The position numbers and the translations under genes were made by a program. Shown here piece after piece: positions 16,526-25,834 of a stretch of DNA of 64,000 nt (the stretch's first letter is position 1; each line of letters starts with the position of its first letter). The stretch comes from Paramoeba atlantica (lineage: Eukaryota > Discosea), in NCBI GenBank assembly GCA_977017575.1, contig CDRNVI010000012.1:868001-932000 (forward strand). Direction: 5' to 3'. The notes beneath the pieces were generated by a model. It worked only from the letters and a program-made list of their open reading frames with translations. It searched no databases and had not been told where the DNA came from.

Positions 16526-18925
16526 TTGGAGCAAGAACCAACTAGAATAGCATTTACAGGCTTTGAAAAAGAAGTAATTAAGAAGTTTGAAGTCTCCACA
16601 AATTCTTGTGAATGGCTCACGGTACAGAAAGATATTTCACAACGAACCTCGGTTCTAATCTGTGCTTGCGTAGCAACTCATAAATATGTTTACGCAGTGA
16701 AACATAAGATACCATGCGTTCAGAGGACTTGGCTAACCGAGTCCGTTCGAACGGGATACCCCTTGCATTGTATCGAAAAGTTCATGGTTCCTCCACTACA
16801 TGGTCTGCGAATATCCGTAACAGGAGGATCTCAAAGACAGAGGGAAGAAGTAGCGACGAAATGCGTGCAGGCAGGTGGGCAATTTTCAGCCAACTTGGAT
16901 AAATATGTCCATTGTCTTATCATACTTCAAAAGAGCGAAGCGGGACGTATTCAACAAGGGCCAAAAATAGATTTTGCAAAAAAGTATAAAATTCGTACGG
17001 CGAATTTAGAGTGGCTGATACAAATTATTGCGCAGGGTTACTGGAACGACACCGTGTGCGATCAAGATTCCGCGCATGCTTCTCACTCTGTTCGTATGCT
17101 TTCGAATTCCCCTGAAAACTCCACTTTAAAAGTACAATCGCCCACCACGAAGGAATGTTACTTGAACGACTTCTTTGTATGGTTTCTAGGCGAACTTCCT
17201 TTACATTTTTCTGGCACAAAGGAAGCGACTGGATTTGTGCACGATAAGGTTCTATCTTCACATACAAATATCATATGCCTATCTGGGGTGAAACTGAACG
17301 ATCTGGATGTGTGTAATGCATTTCAACGTGTAGACCCAGAGTTTCGTCGCTTCGCTATACAACTGTGGTTAGAGGGAAAAGCGACCCTTCTACACTGGTC
17401 GTACTTTTTGCTATGTGCTTCATTAAAATCGAAGCAAGATTTAGCCATCTATACAATCCCTCCATGCCTGCACTATTTTGAAAGAGTCATAGGATTGCAT
17501 TCTTCAATTTCTATTAAAGAAAAACAGGAATTGGCCATTATCGTTGAGCGATTGAACGGTTGTGTGCTGTTTATGGATTTCATGGAACCTGGTCCAGACG
17601 ATGGTGTCAATGAAAACATAGAAAATATATGCAGAATATCATCTCATCTTATTGTGCGTCAGGAGGACGACTTGACCTCGGGTAGGCGTATTAAAAGCCT
17701 ACCAAAAAATCATCCCACGCCCATTTTTGCTTATGCCAGCTGGCTTCGAGATTGTGAAATCCAAAACAAATGGATGGAACCGCGCAAGGAACATTTATAC
17801 CCAACGGAGAATTTTCAGAGGCCACTGCGACCGATGCTAGAATCAGCAGCTTATATGCGACAGCCCTCAGTTACATCTACAAACAACTCCTTTACACCCA
17901 CGTCCCAAGACCCTTACAAGCACGATCTCAAAAGAGAACGATCTGACACCTCCTCAACTCAAAACTTCCACAACGAAACAACTCAACCGGATCGATCCGA
18001 CGAAATCCTTGCCTTGTTTTCGCAACGTTGCAAAGCCCAACCTCCACAACCTCAACCCTCTCCCCCCCCTCCCACCTCCACAAACCCTCCCCTGCGCTAC
18101 TCTTGCCTCCATCGTACCTTTGTACCCCGCCACCTCGACCCCACCCCCACCTCCCCCCTCTACGAAAGCCAACGCGTCATCTACAACCACAACCCCTCCC
18201 CCTCTCCCCCTCCCCCCTCCCCTCCCCCCCCCTACCGCTTCCTGCTCGGCCACAAGGACCCGCGGCAGCGCTCGGCCCTCATCGCCCACATCCGCGCGCT
18301 CCCGGGGGCCACCGTCGTGGGGTCCGTGTCGTCCTGCACGCACTACCTCCCCCCCCGCGCCTCCAGGTCCGAGACCTTCCTCTCCTGCATCGCCTCCGGG
18401 AGGTTCATCCTGCGCCCCGCCTTCCTCACGGAGAGCGTGCGGCACGGGGCGTGGCAGGACCCGGGGGGGTATGAGTGGGGGGTGGGGGTGGAGGGGGAGG
18501 GGGAGGAGGGGGGGGTGGGGAGTATGACCACACAGTCACTGCTGCTTCAGGCGTGTCGAACGTGGCGACTCCGGGGTGGGGGGGCGTTTGGGGGGTGGAG
18601 AGTGGTGTTGGTGATGAGGGAGGTGGGGAGGAGGAAGAGTTTTGGGAATGTGTTGCGACGGGGGGGTGCGTCGTGGGTGGGGGAGGTGAGTCCAGAGGAG
18701 GTGGAGAGGGGGGAGAGGTTGTGCGAGTTTGAGAATCCGAACTATGTTATCTATGATGATGGTTTGGATGAGGAGGAACAGCGAGCGATGTATGGTAAAC
18801 TCCGGGGTAGGACGAAGAATTCGTCGCATGTGCGCTTGGAGTGTATTATTTTCGTATTGACCTATCCGGATGAAGTGATTCCAGGGGCCTTGCGCGTGAA
18901 CGGTCGTAGTCATAAATTCAGGTGA
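16526..18925 (+). CDS. TopBP1/Dpb11-like multi-BRCT protein, start unresolved
   Basis: The open frame covers about 800 residues. BRCT 1 begins almost at the edge (TRIAFTGFEKEVIKKF to CVQRTWLTESVRTGYPL), BRCT 2 follows (GLRISVTGGSQRQREEVATK to TANLEWLIQIIAQGYW), a diverged middle has another likely pair (residues ~210-420), and a last BRCT lies near residues 575-650 (SCTHYLPPRASRSET, RPAFLTESVRHGAW). The tandem N-terminal pair and late BRCT fit the replication and checkpoint scaffold TopBP1/Dpb11/Rad4, acting in the nucleus. No in-frame ATG exists before BRCT 1: the frame runs back to a stop at 16418, and the first ATG is codon ~87. A CTTGCAG acceptor ends at 16520, so an upstream exon or a non-AUG start is possible. 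A GC-rich skew block crosses the last third. Confidence 0.8.
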   Translation: MEQEPTRIAFTGFEKEVIKKFEVSTNSCEWLTVQKDISQRTSVLICACVATHKYVYAVKHKIPCVQRTWLTESVRTGYPLHCIEKFMVPPLHGLRISVTGGSQRQREEVATKCVQAGGQFSANLDKYVHCLIILQKSEAGRIQQGPKIDFAKKYKIRTANLEWLIQIIAQGYWNDTVCDQDSAHASHSVRMLSNSPENSTLKVQSPTTKECYLNDFFVWFLGELPLHFSGTKEATGFVHDKVLSSHTNIICLSGVKLNDLDVCNAFQRVDPEFRRFAIQLWLEGKATLLHWSYFLLCASLKSKQDLAIYTIPPCLHYFERVIGLHSSISIKEKQELAIIVERLNGCVLFMDFMEPGPDDGVNENIENICRISSHLIVRQEDDLTSGRRIKSLPKNHPTPIFAYASWLRDCEIQNKWMEPRKEHLYPTENFQRPLRPMLESAAYMRQPSVTSTNNSFTPTSQDPYKHDLKRERSDTSSTQNFHNETTQPDRSDEILALFSQRCKAQPPQPQPSPPPPTSTNPPLRYSCLHRTFVPRHLDPTPTSPLYESQRVIYNHNPSPSPPPPSPPPPYRFLLGHKDPRQRSALIAHIRALPGATVVGSVSSCTHYLPPRASRSETFLSCIASGRFILRPAFLTESVRHGAWQDPGGYEWGVGVEGEGEEGGVGSMTTQSLLLQACRTWRLRGGGAFGGWRVVLVMREVGRRKSFGNVLRRGGASWVGEVSPEEVERGERLCEFENPNYVIYDDGLDEEEQRAMYGKLRGRTKNSSHVRLECIIFVLTYPDEVIPGALRVNGRSHKFR
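18040..18730. other. GC-rich block with C-to-G skew switch
   Basis: Direct counts: 18061-18120 has 34 C and 4 G; 18481-18540 has 6 C and 36 G. The change takes place over about 250 bases near 18240-18470, inside the BRCT gene. The protein goes from Pro/Thr/Ser-rich to Gly/Glu/Val-rich across it. Confidence 0.92.
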
Positions 18926-19181
18926 CGTGCAAGGTAGAGTATGAACGCCGTAGTCGCATGTAAACACTATGTAAGTTTTTTTTCTTCATTTGGTTTATTT
19001 GAGGAGGAGTGTTTTCATAGTGTCTAACGTAGTGTATGGACATGCTCGCGCAAAGAAGAAGTACAGCAAGATCTGCATAAAAACGCGCATAAAACTCGAT
19101 GAAAAAAAGCATTTTCATATTTTTATTGGAAATAATGAAAAGGAATACTTAGCCTACATCAAAATATCTGACACCTATTAC

Positions 19182-20408
19182 ATGGCAGCGAGCTTATTTC
19201 TTGAGTACATGCGACGCAGAGCGCATGTACCTTTTTCTATTGAAGAACTCTATGGAAGAGTAAAAGAGGAACGGCGAGAGGCAATGAAGCTCGATGTAGA
19301 ATCAATTAAACGGGATCTCGGTAGAGTGCTACGCCACCTTGTGGTTTCCTATCCATGGCAGTGGAAGTGTGTAGATACCTCAAGAGAGATGTACATGTAC
19401 GATCCACAGCGCATACGAACACGACAGGACCTACTAAATGCTCTTCAAGAGATTATGCAAAGTATGAAATCTGTAGAGCCCTCTGAGGGAGATGAATCTG
19501 CTTCGGGCTATTCAAACACTCGAATCGGTGTTCCTCTTGCCGCGTTCGATCTTTCTGATGCGACAACAAAGAAAATTATTCATGAAGCCTTGGAGGAGAA
19601 CGAAATATCGAGCCTAATTCCGGGAAGCAAACAGCCACCGCGTTCCACTGGTCACGCTGTAATGACGGACTCACGAGTTGAGCTTGTGCACTACAGTTCT
19701 CGGATATACCTGGATGGAAAGTCTCAGGAGGTTCGCCTCAAAATGAAGAACGTTCCGGAGAATGACTTTCTCATGACTGTCCACGTGCAGTGCTCTCTCC
19801 CCAAAGCAGTCAGCATAGCCCCGACTGTTCATGACGCGAAAAAGGGGGAAACCGTATCCTTCCTCGTGGACCCCAAAATGATCTGCGAATGTGTCCTGCG
19901 TGTTGCGGTCGACGGAGCCGAACGTCTGGTACTCCCTCTGGAGGTGCGACGCAGTAAACTCGATCCTGGGATGGTACTCTACTCCCTTAACCCCTCTTTA
20001 GGGAAACTATGTACCGTGATCGACAACGCCGCCGATCTTCCTCTTCGTCATCTCTGGCACGCCCTCCCCACCGACACCCCCTCAGGATCAGATGTATTCG
20101 ATCGTCTTCTTCGGTTTTACACAACCTCCCGTCGTGGCTCGGGGAATGCGAGCTCCTCCCTCTCTGCCCCCTCCCACCCGGAGCGTACCCGTCCGCTGCA
20201 TCTCACCAATGCGCACATGCGACATCTCGGGTACGACTTCTCCAAGCCCTGCGGGTTACATACGGACCCGGACGCGTCCCGCCAGGACCGCGTGGAGGCG
20301 GCGATCCAGCAGGCCGAGGTGGAGATACGAAAAGAGTCCGACCCGAGTCGTCGGAGTTACCGGAGGAAACGAGCACGACGGGTCGTGGAACCTGTACAGC
20401 AGGGTTAA
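19182..20408 (+). CDS. Orphan protein with possible winged-helix start, 408 aa
   Basis: I do not recognise this gene. From the first ATG of the frame the protein opens with a helical region (FLEYMRRRAHVPFSIEELYG, then DVESIKRDLGRVLRHLVVSY) whose layout could be a winged helix. An acidic linker, a beta-rich middle (residues ~150-270: VELVHYSSRIYL, then EVRLKMKNV) and a basic, nuclear-signal-like end (SYRRKRARRVVEP) follow. There is no signal peptide or membrane segment. A nuclear role, perhaps in transcription, is only a guess. The 3' third (from ~20000) is more GC-rich than the 5' part, C-rich near 20080-20200 then G-richer, a weak form of the skew blocks. Confidence 0.65.
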   Translation: MAASLFLEYMRRRAHVPFSIEELYGRVKEERREAMKLDVESIKRDLGRVLRHLVVSYPWQWKCVDTSREMYMYDPQRIRTRQDLLNALQEIMQSMKSVEPSEGDESASGYSNTRIGVPLAAFDLSDATTKKIIHEALEENEISSLIPGSKQPPRSTGHAVMTDSRVELVHYSSRIYLDGKSQEVRLKMKNVPENDFLMTVHVQCSLPKAVSIAPTVHDAKKGETVSFLVDPKMICECVLRVAVDGAERLVLPLEVRRSKLDPGMVLYSLNPSLGKLCTVIDNAADLPLRHLWHALPTDTPSGSDVFDRLLRFYTTSRRGSGNASSSLSAPSHPERTRPLHLTNAHMRHLGYDFSKPCGLHTDPDASRQDRVEAAIQQAEVEIRKESDPSRRSYRRKRARRVVEPVQQG

Positions 20409-20964
20409 GGAAGTAGCGCAAGAACAAGCGGTTTGTACAGTATGTAAAAGGTCAAAACCTGAACCGTTCACGGTGTTTTCCGTAGTTTTCGTACTACAGA
20501 AGACGAAAACTTATGCGCTGGACGCATTGATGAAAAAGGCATGCAAAGCCGTGGAGTACTACTTGGACGTCCGCTCACTGCGTACCTTTGACGACTGTGG
20601 AATGAGATTATTAAGGTCCTGTGGACGGTAACAGGGCCACGCAAGGAAGACCCCGCGATCTGCTTTTTGTCATTTTGCGCTGGCCATTGCAGTGGCCATC
20701 TTGAAAGATAATGCACAGACACCCTTCACGGAACAGTAGACCGGAGGGATAAGGTAGTCTGCACCCAACCTAAAAATGTCCATCAATTTTATGTAGACAC
20801 TTCTTCATGTGAATCGGATCTACTATTTCTTTCCGACGGAATAGCAACTTTTACAGGCATTCTGCGCAGCCCGTGGCTTTTGCACGAAGGAATGTAGCCA
20901 AAGAACTTAAGAAAGTCATGGAAATAACAGTACAAGTTTTTGATTACATTAGAAGAAAACTTAA
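20409..20964. pseudogene. Gap with coding-like residue upstream of the LRR pair
   Basis: One frame stays open to 20631 and reads protein-like (AVCTVCKRSKPEPFTVFSVV, KACKAVEYYLDVRSLRTFDD), overlapping the 3' end of the orphan gene in another frame. Beyond a stop the same frame goes on with HFALAIAVAILKDNAQ. I cannot name the source. It may be an eroded gene fragment carried by the duplication that made the LRR pair, or chance. The last 100 bases are AT-rich leader. Confidence 0.3.
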
Positions 20965-21876
20965 ATGAATTATTATTCTATTCTGTATTTTATGCCTGTT
21001 TTTTATGTTTCATATTCTTCTGCAATGTACCTTTCTTCAGAAAGAGTTTTGCCCGTGAATTTGCTTATGCCACTTTCATTGTGTCATTCGAAAGACGACA
21101 CAAATTCGAACTCACGATATTCTCGAGCTGGGAAAATTAGAGGGACACAATTACCTCAGGAATATGACCTTGAAAGATTTGTTACGGATATTGAAAATCC
21201 ACATTGGTCGTGGAACACCAGTACCCCGGCATGTGAGTGGGACGGGGTTACGTGTGCCAACGGTGTTGACGTGTCGAGAATTGAATGGTCTTCGAGAGGA
21301 CTTTCTGGTTCACTACGATGGGATTCACTACCACGAACAGTCGCTCGGCTCTCCGTTTCACGAAACAAACTTACAGGTTCGATAGAGTTATCTGTCCTTC
21401 CGCCAAGTCTGATATTATTGAGCCTGATGAAAAATAACTTTGCCGGCAGGTTTGATTTGCAACATTTGTCAGATTTAATGGAGAAAGTTGGGGTTGTGGA
21501 CAACCTTTTTGACGGGCCGGTAGACCTTGTTAATCTTCCTAAAAGTTTAACTGTGCTGTTATGTAACGAGAACATGTTTTCCGGTAACGTAATGCTTGAT
21601 TGTTTACCGCAGAGTATGAACTACCTTAATCTTGGAAATAATCAGCTGTCAGGTCCCCTCGATCTACAGCATCTGCCATCATCATTAAAAAGGCTATATT
21701 GCCAAAACAACTTCTTTGATGGTCTGGTTCAGTTTGACAGCCTTCCTGCGGGATTGCGCGTTCTATGTCTACGAAACAATACAGAACTACATGGTCTGCT
21801 AAGCAAACACACCATTCCTGCGTCATTAAAAGACATCGATGTGTGGGATACGAAGGTCATACAAGGGCTACCATAG
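20965..21876 (+). CDS. Short secreted LRR protein 2 (tandem copy A)
   Basis: This is a 303-residue protein. Behind a hydrophobic N-terminus, which may act as a signal (MNYYSILYFMPVFYVSYSSA), comes the family entry segment IRGTQLPQEYDLERFVTDIE. Next are the N-cap SWNTSTPACEWDGVTC and about seven ~24-residue LRRs of form LPxxLxxLxLxxNxxxGxxxL, such as LPRTVARLSVSRNKLTGSIE and LPQSMNYLNLGNNQLSGPLD. It ends abruptly at IQGLP with no anchor. Copy B begins 1.16 kb downstream at nearly 90% identity by eye, and the similarity extends into both flanks. A secreted ligand-binding role is inferred from the LRR class. Confidence 0.85.
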   Translation: MNYYSILYFMPVFYVSYSSAMYLSSERVLPVNLLMPLSLCHSKDDTNSNSRYSRAGKIRGTQLPQEYDLERFVTDIENPHWSWNTSTPACEWDGVTCANGVDVSRIEWSSRGLSGSLRWDSLPRTVARLSVSRNKLTGSIELSVLPPSLILLSLMKNNFAGRFDLQHLSDLMEKVGVVDNLFDGPVDLVNLPKSLTVLLCNENMFSGNVMLDCLPQSMNYLNLGNNQLSGPLDLQHLPSSLKRLYCQNNFFDGLVQFDSLPAGLRVLCLRNNTELHGLLSKHTIPASLKDIDVWDTKVIQGLP

Positions 21877-22163
21877 AGAAAGAGGGACAAGAGAATATCT
21901 CTGGTTTTCAAAAATCTCGCATTTGCGCATTTCAAAATAAAAGGAAATTTTTGAGCAAAACGGGTGAGATTTGACCATTAATTTTAGTAAGAATGGTTCG
22001 AGAATTACTGAGTACCTACTTTGGGGAGTGGGGCATTAGATGAATGGAGTGCAGTACGACCCGTTCGATGAACGGAAACGCAAATTTCTTTTCGCAAAAA
22101 AAAAGTTGATTTGAATTTCAATGAATTGTACGTATTCTATTCTGTATTTTATGCCTGTTTTTT

Positions 22164-23033
22164 ATGTTTCATATTCTTCAGCAATATACTTTTCTTCAGA
22201 GAGTTTTGCCCGTGAATTTGCTTATGCCACTTTTATTGTGTCATTCGAGGGACGACACAAATTCGAACTCACGATATTCTCGAGCTGGGAAAATTAGAGG
22301 GACACAATTACCTCAGGAATATGACCTTGAAAGATTTGTTACGGATATTGAAAATCCACATTGGTCGTGGAACACCAGTACCCCGGCATGTGAGTGGGAC
22401 GGGGTTACGTGCGCCAATGGTGTTGACGTGTCGAAAATTCAATGGTCTTCGAGAGGACTTTCTGGTTCACTACGGTGGGATTCACTACCACGAACAGTCG
22501 CTCGGCTCTCCGTTTCACGAAACAAGCTTACAGGTTCGATAGAGTTATCTGTCCTGCCACCAAGTCTGATATTATTGAGCCTGATGAAGAACGATTTTTC
22601 CGGTAGGCTTGATTGGCAACATTTTCCAGAAATAATGCAAAAATTTGCGGTTGTGGACAACCTTTTTGATGGGCCGGTAGATCTAATAAATCTCCCGAAA
22701 AGTTTAACTTTGCTGATATGTCACAAGAATATGTTTTCCGGTAACATAATGATGGATGGTTTACCGCAGATTATGAGGTATCTTAATCTTGGAAATAATC
22801 AGCTGTCAGGTCCCCTCGACTTACAGCATCTGCCATTATCATTAAAAATGTTATATTGCCAAAATAACTTCTTTGATGGTCTAGTTCAGTTTGACAGCCT
22901 TCCTGCGGAATTGCGAGTGCTGTGGCTACAAAACAACACTGAACTCCATGGTCTACTAAACAACTACACCATTCCTGTGTCATTAAAAGACATCGATGTG
23001 AGTGGTACGAAGATCATACAAGGACTACCATAG
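22164..23033 (+). CDS. Short secreted LRR protein 3 (tandem copy B)
   Basis: This 289-residue protein is the close duplicate of copy A, sharing the entry segment, N-cap and all LRRs with scattered substitutions concentrated in the middle repeats. The N-terminus differs. The ATG matching copy A's start (22121) leads into a different frame because of small length changes between the copies. The frame joined to the LRRs opens at 22164 with MFHILQQYTFLQRVLPVN, before the shared hydrophobic LLMPLLLC. Which ATG is used is unknown. Shared 3' flanks (gaaagagggacaagagaat after the stop) show the duplicated unit is about 1.15 kb. Confidence 0.82.
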   Translation: MFHILQQYTFLQRVLPVNLLMPLLLCHSRDDTNSNSRYSRAGKIRGTQLPQEYDLERFVTDIENPHWSWNTSTPACEWDGVTCANGVDVSKIQWSSRGLSGSLRWDSLPRTVARLSVSRNKLTGSIELSVLPPSLILLSLMKNDFSGRLDWQHFPEIMQKFAVVDNLFDGPVDLINLPKSLTLLICHKNMFSGNIMMDGLPQIMRYLNLGNNQLSGPLDLQHLPLSLKMLYCQNNFFDGLVQFDSLPAELRVLWLQNNTELHGLLNNYTIPVSLKDIDVSGTKIIQGLP

Positions 23034-23256
23034 AGAAAGAGGGACAAGAGAATGTCTCTGGTTTTCAAAAATCTCGTATTTGTGTATTTACTCAAAATAA
23101 GCAAAATTTAATATGTTAAGAAATTGAGGGCAAAACGGGTGAGAGTTACCCATTAATTTTAGTTGTAAATGAAGTTTCCAAAATATTTAATAACTTCATT
23201 GTACATGTTGAGGATACTATTTTTCATTAGTATACATTGGTAGTACTGTTTATTAA

Positions 23257-23700
23257 ATGTGGCATTGTCTTGTTCTGTTGGCCTTCTTTCCGGCTACCTC
23301 AGCCGCTGAGTACGTCCCCGTCAGCTGTGCCACACCTCCTATGGAAGACTTATTCGCCCTGGAAAACGTTACCGTGACTCCGGATATCCCCGCACGCACC
23401 ACTATGGATTTTTTACTTCATGGCAAACCGTCCAGTGCCATCACGGGAGTCCAAGTCACCGCGACCAGTTCATTATGCATTACCGAGGAAACCTGTGTGC
23501 CAGTGGATACCCGATTGCTGCCCTGTGTTACCCCCACCTGTGAAAAGTTTCCTGTCGGTGTTGATCATATTGGTGTGCAAACGGTGATCCCTGCTTACAC
23601 CCCATCTGGCACCTATGAGGTAAAGTTACGCTACGAGGGGACCATGAAAGGGGATAAGAAGGAATTTGCTTGTGCGTTATACAGGTTCAGGCTGCATTGA
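23257..23700 (+). CDS. ML-domain (NPC2/PG-PI transfer-like) secreted lipid-binding protein
   Basis: This is a 147-residue protein with a clear signal peptide (WHCLVLLAFFPATSAAE). The mature part has the order of an ML domain: an early Cys, beta strands (ALENVTVTPDIPARTTMDF), an LC...C pair (SSLCITEETC), a C-x3-C block (PCVTPTC), then IPAYTPSGTYEVKLRY and a late Cys (EFACALYRF). In this family IP-x-x-x-P-x-G-x-Y followed by a strand and a Cys is characteristic. NPC2-like proteins bind sterols or phospholipids in the lumen of endosomes and lysosomes or outside the cell. The ligand cannot be told from sequence. Confidence 0.75.
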   Translation: MWHCLVLLAFFPATSAAEYVPVSCATPPMEDLFALENVTVTPDIPARTTMDFLLHGKPSSAITGVQVTATSSLCITEETCVPVDTRLLPCVTPTCEKFPVGVDHIGVQTVIPAYTPSGTYEVKLRYEGTMKGDKKEFACALYRFRLH

Positions 23701-24155
23701 AATAGGATGTGTGTTTGCAGGAACTTATACTACTTTATCCCCTATTAACATGTTGGACCGGAGAATTGTACGTAGTGGGCGCCACAATAGTGCAAATTGA
23801 GGACGTGCTCGATAGCGTATAGGTTCTTGCTTGTTTGTGTACATAATTATAAGAATTCTTTTTGTCAACGACTCAAATCAATCACGAATGAAGCTAGGTT
23901 TGTACAAAACATAATACACTCTCAGTAGTTCGTTCTCCGTTTCCCTGTTTATTATTGTTCGATTTTCTCATTGTTTTTTAAATAGAAACTGCGCTTTATA
24001 CTGCCTTGCATACATGTCGTTCACCGTTTACCAAGATTCCTCTATACATGCGTTTCATCTTACTTGATATTGGGACCTTCATCGGAATCTTTTGTTTGTG
24101 AAGAACACCATTTTCTTTATTAGTTAGACCTTTCTTCGTTAATTTCCTTACTCCC
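23701..24155. other. Intergenic gap, nothing recognised
   Basis: This is a 455-base AT-rich gap. A T/C-rich stretch just before 24156 may serve as acceptor for SGT1. No repeat or RNA gene seen. Confidence 0.5.
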
Positions 24156-24719
24156 ATGCATCGATTTGAAAGTTACGAGTCCTTGAACGCGTATACAATA
24201 ACTATCTACGTCAAAGGAGCAAATGAACGTGATGTAGCTGTCGAATGGATCAAAGACTCTGCTGCAACGGAAATCGTGGGCTTCGTTGTAAAAATTCGGG
24301 AGAATAAGTTACCATTTACTCCACTGGCAGGAAGCGTTGATCCGGAACTTACGCACATCGCGGTAAGAAATGTAAAGGTGGAAATTACTCTTCACAAAAG
24401 TATACCTGGATACTGGGGAAGATTAACACTCCAACCAAGGGAACAGACAAATTCATCTGGATTAAATGCTCCAGCGGACACATCTGTCCGCAGGGAAACA
24501 CGTGACTGGTCAAAAATTAATTTTGAGGAAGACCCAAACACGGATATGCAAGATTTCTTGCGAAATATTTATGCACAAGGTACGGAAGAAAGTCGCAGAG
24601 CCATGATGAAGAGCTTTCAAGAAAGCGGTGGTACGGTACTTTCTACTAACTGGAGTGAAGTAGGGTCTAAAGCCGTCGACGCCAAGCCCCCATCCGGTAT
24701 GGAGGAACGAAACTGGTGA
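24156..24719 (+). CDS. SGT1: SGT1 co-chaperone (CS plus SGS domains, no TPR)
   Basis: This is a 187-residue protein. Residues ~10-95 form a CS domain (AYTITIYVKGANERDV, then VRNVKVEITLHKSIPGYWGR), and residues ~118-187 are an SGS domain: DWSKINFEEDPNTDMQDFLR, MMKSFQESGGTVLSTNWSEV, ending AKPPSGMEERNW. SGT1 bridges HSP90 to clients such as SCF and kinetochore assembly factors. The TPR half found in yeast, plants and animals is absent and there is no space for it within the frame, so this is the short two-domain form. NUDC, another CS-domain HSP90 co-chaperone, lies 2.6 kb downstream. Confidence 0.92.
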   Translation: MHRFESYESLNAYTITIYVKGANERDVAVEWIKDSAATEIVGFVVKIRENKLPFTPLAGSVDPELTHIAVRNVKVEITLHKSIPGYWGRLTLQPREQTNSSGLNAPADTSVRRETRDWSKINFEEDPNTDMQDFLRNIYAQGTEESRRAMMKSFQESGGTVLSTNWSEVGSKAVDAKPPSGMEERNW

Positions 24720-25834
24720 GATCCTTGAGCCTGAAATGTCCCCGTTTGTAAGTTTTTGAGCATTAGAAGAGTTCTCGTACTAAGCAGAACCAATATTCTT
24801 ATGAGTCATACGTTTCGTTGGTAGTTATATTCTTGCTTGGGGCATCCATTCTAGATTAATGTCCTGTCTCTGTTAAAGTGTATCTGTTGTATAGCGAAAC
24901 ATTGTTAAGAGCTCAGGAACTTCGTATCCGTCTGCAACTCACAAGTTTTGGTCTTGGAGTGATTTAAGCGTAGTGAACAGTCTTGCTCCACTTCTTGTTT
25001 CTTCAAAACGGAAAAACAGTGCTCAACTGAAGAAGTTAAGAAGTAGAATAGTCAGGGAGGTACCCCGTCAGGAGAGTGAAACCGCGAAAATAATCCAAAG
25101 TTTCGAAATAGCGTCTCGTCATTGGCCTAGTTGCACGCTCTAGTGTATTCTCATAAAAATGTGATCATTATAACATTGGCTCAATATTAGACTCCTAGTC
25201 ATAATAGTATTAATATGATTAGTTAATTTTAAAACCTTTATGAGATAAAGCTATAATCGTAACGATTTTGGTTTGGAGGGTGGGTGGTGTTGACGTTCGC
25301 TTCCGTACACCCCCGCTAATATATTTTTATAAACGGGTGATTTTTCGACTTTTATAATTTTCTGAATTTATAAAAAACATGCTTCGCTGTATAATTTATA
25401 AAACGTTTTTTTTCAAATTTGTATGCCTTTTTTCATTAAATCGGTCGAAAGCAGCATTTCGAAAGTATGGGAATCATCGTCGGTAAACGTAGGGATAGTG
25501 GTGACGTCAACCGATACCTCCGCAAATTAATTTGTATGAATTATAGATATAGATATAAATGTAAAAGTTTTATAATTCATGTTTATAGAAATTTATTAGC
25601 GAAGGTGTGCGCTAACTGGGCCACGGTGAGGAGTAAAAAGGTGTATCTAAACCTGTGTAAATTTCGCCAACCTTTTTCACATCCGCCTTCTGTCAGATTC
25701 TATTCAAACACGTACATGTACATGAGGATATGTAAATAGAAATAAACACAGTACTGATAACGGGAAAAGTCAAAAAGTAATTAAAATGAAAAACAAAATC
25801 AATCAACGAGTCATTTCAAGTTTATCTCTTACCT
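24720..25834. other. 1.1-kb gap, no supported gene
   Basis: AT-rich throughout. An open stretch at 25467-25739 would give a 90-residue Tyr/Lys/Arg-rich peptide without family features; I do not accept it as a gene. From 25310 to 25440 there are repeated tttataa-like words. No tRNA, TIR or clear repeat is found. Confidence 0.5.

Noticed and set aside
25467-25739. 90-codon open frame in the gap after SGT1
   Set aside because: Composition is that of AT-rich noncoding DNA (Tyr/Lys/Arg/Asn), with no domain, signal or neighbour support.
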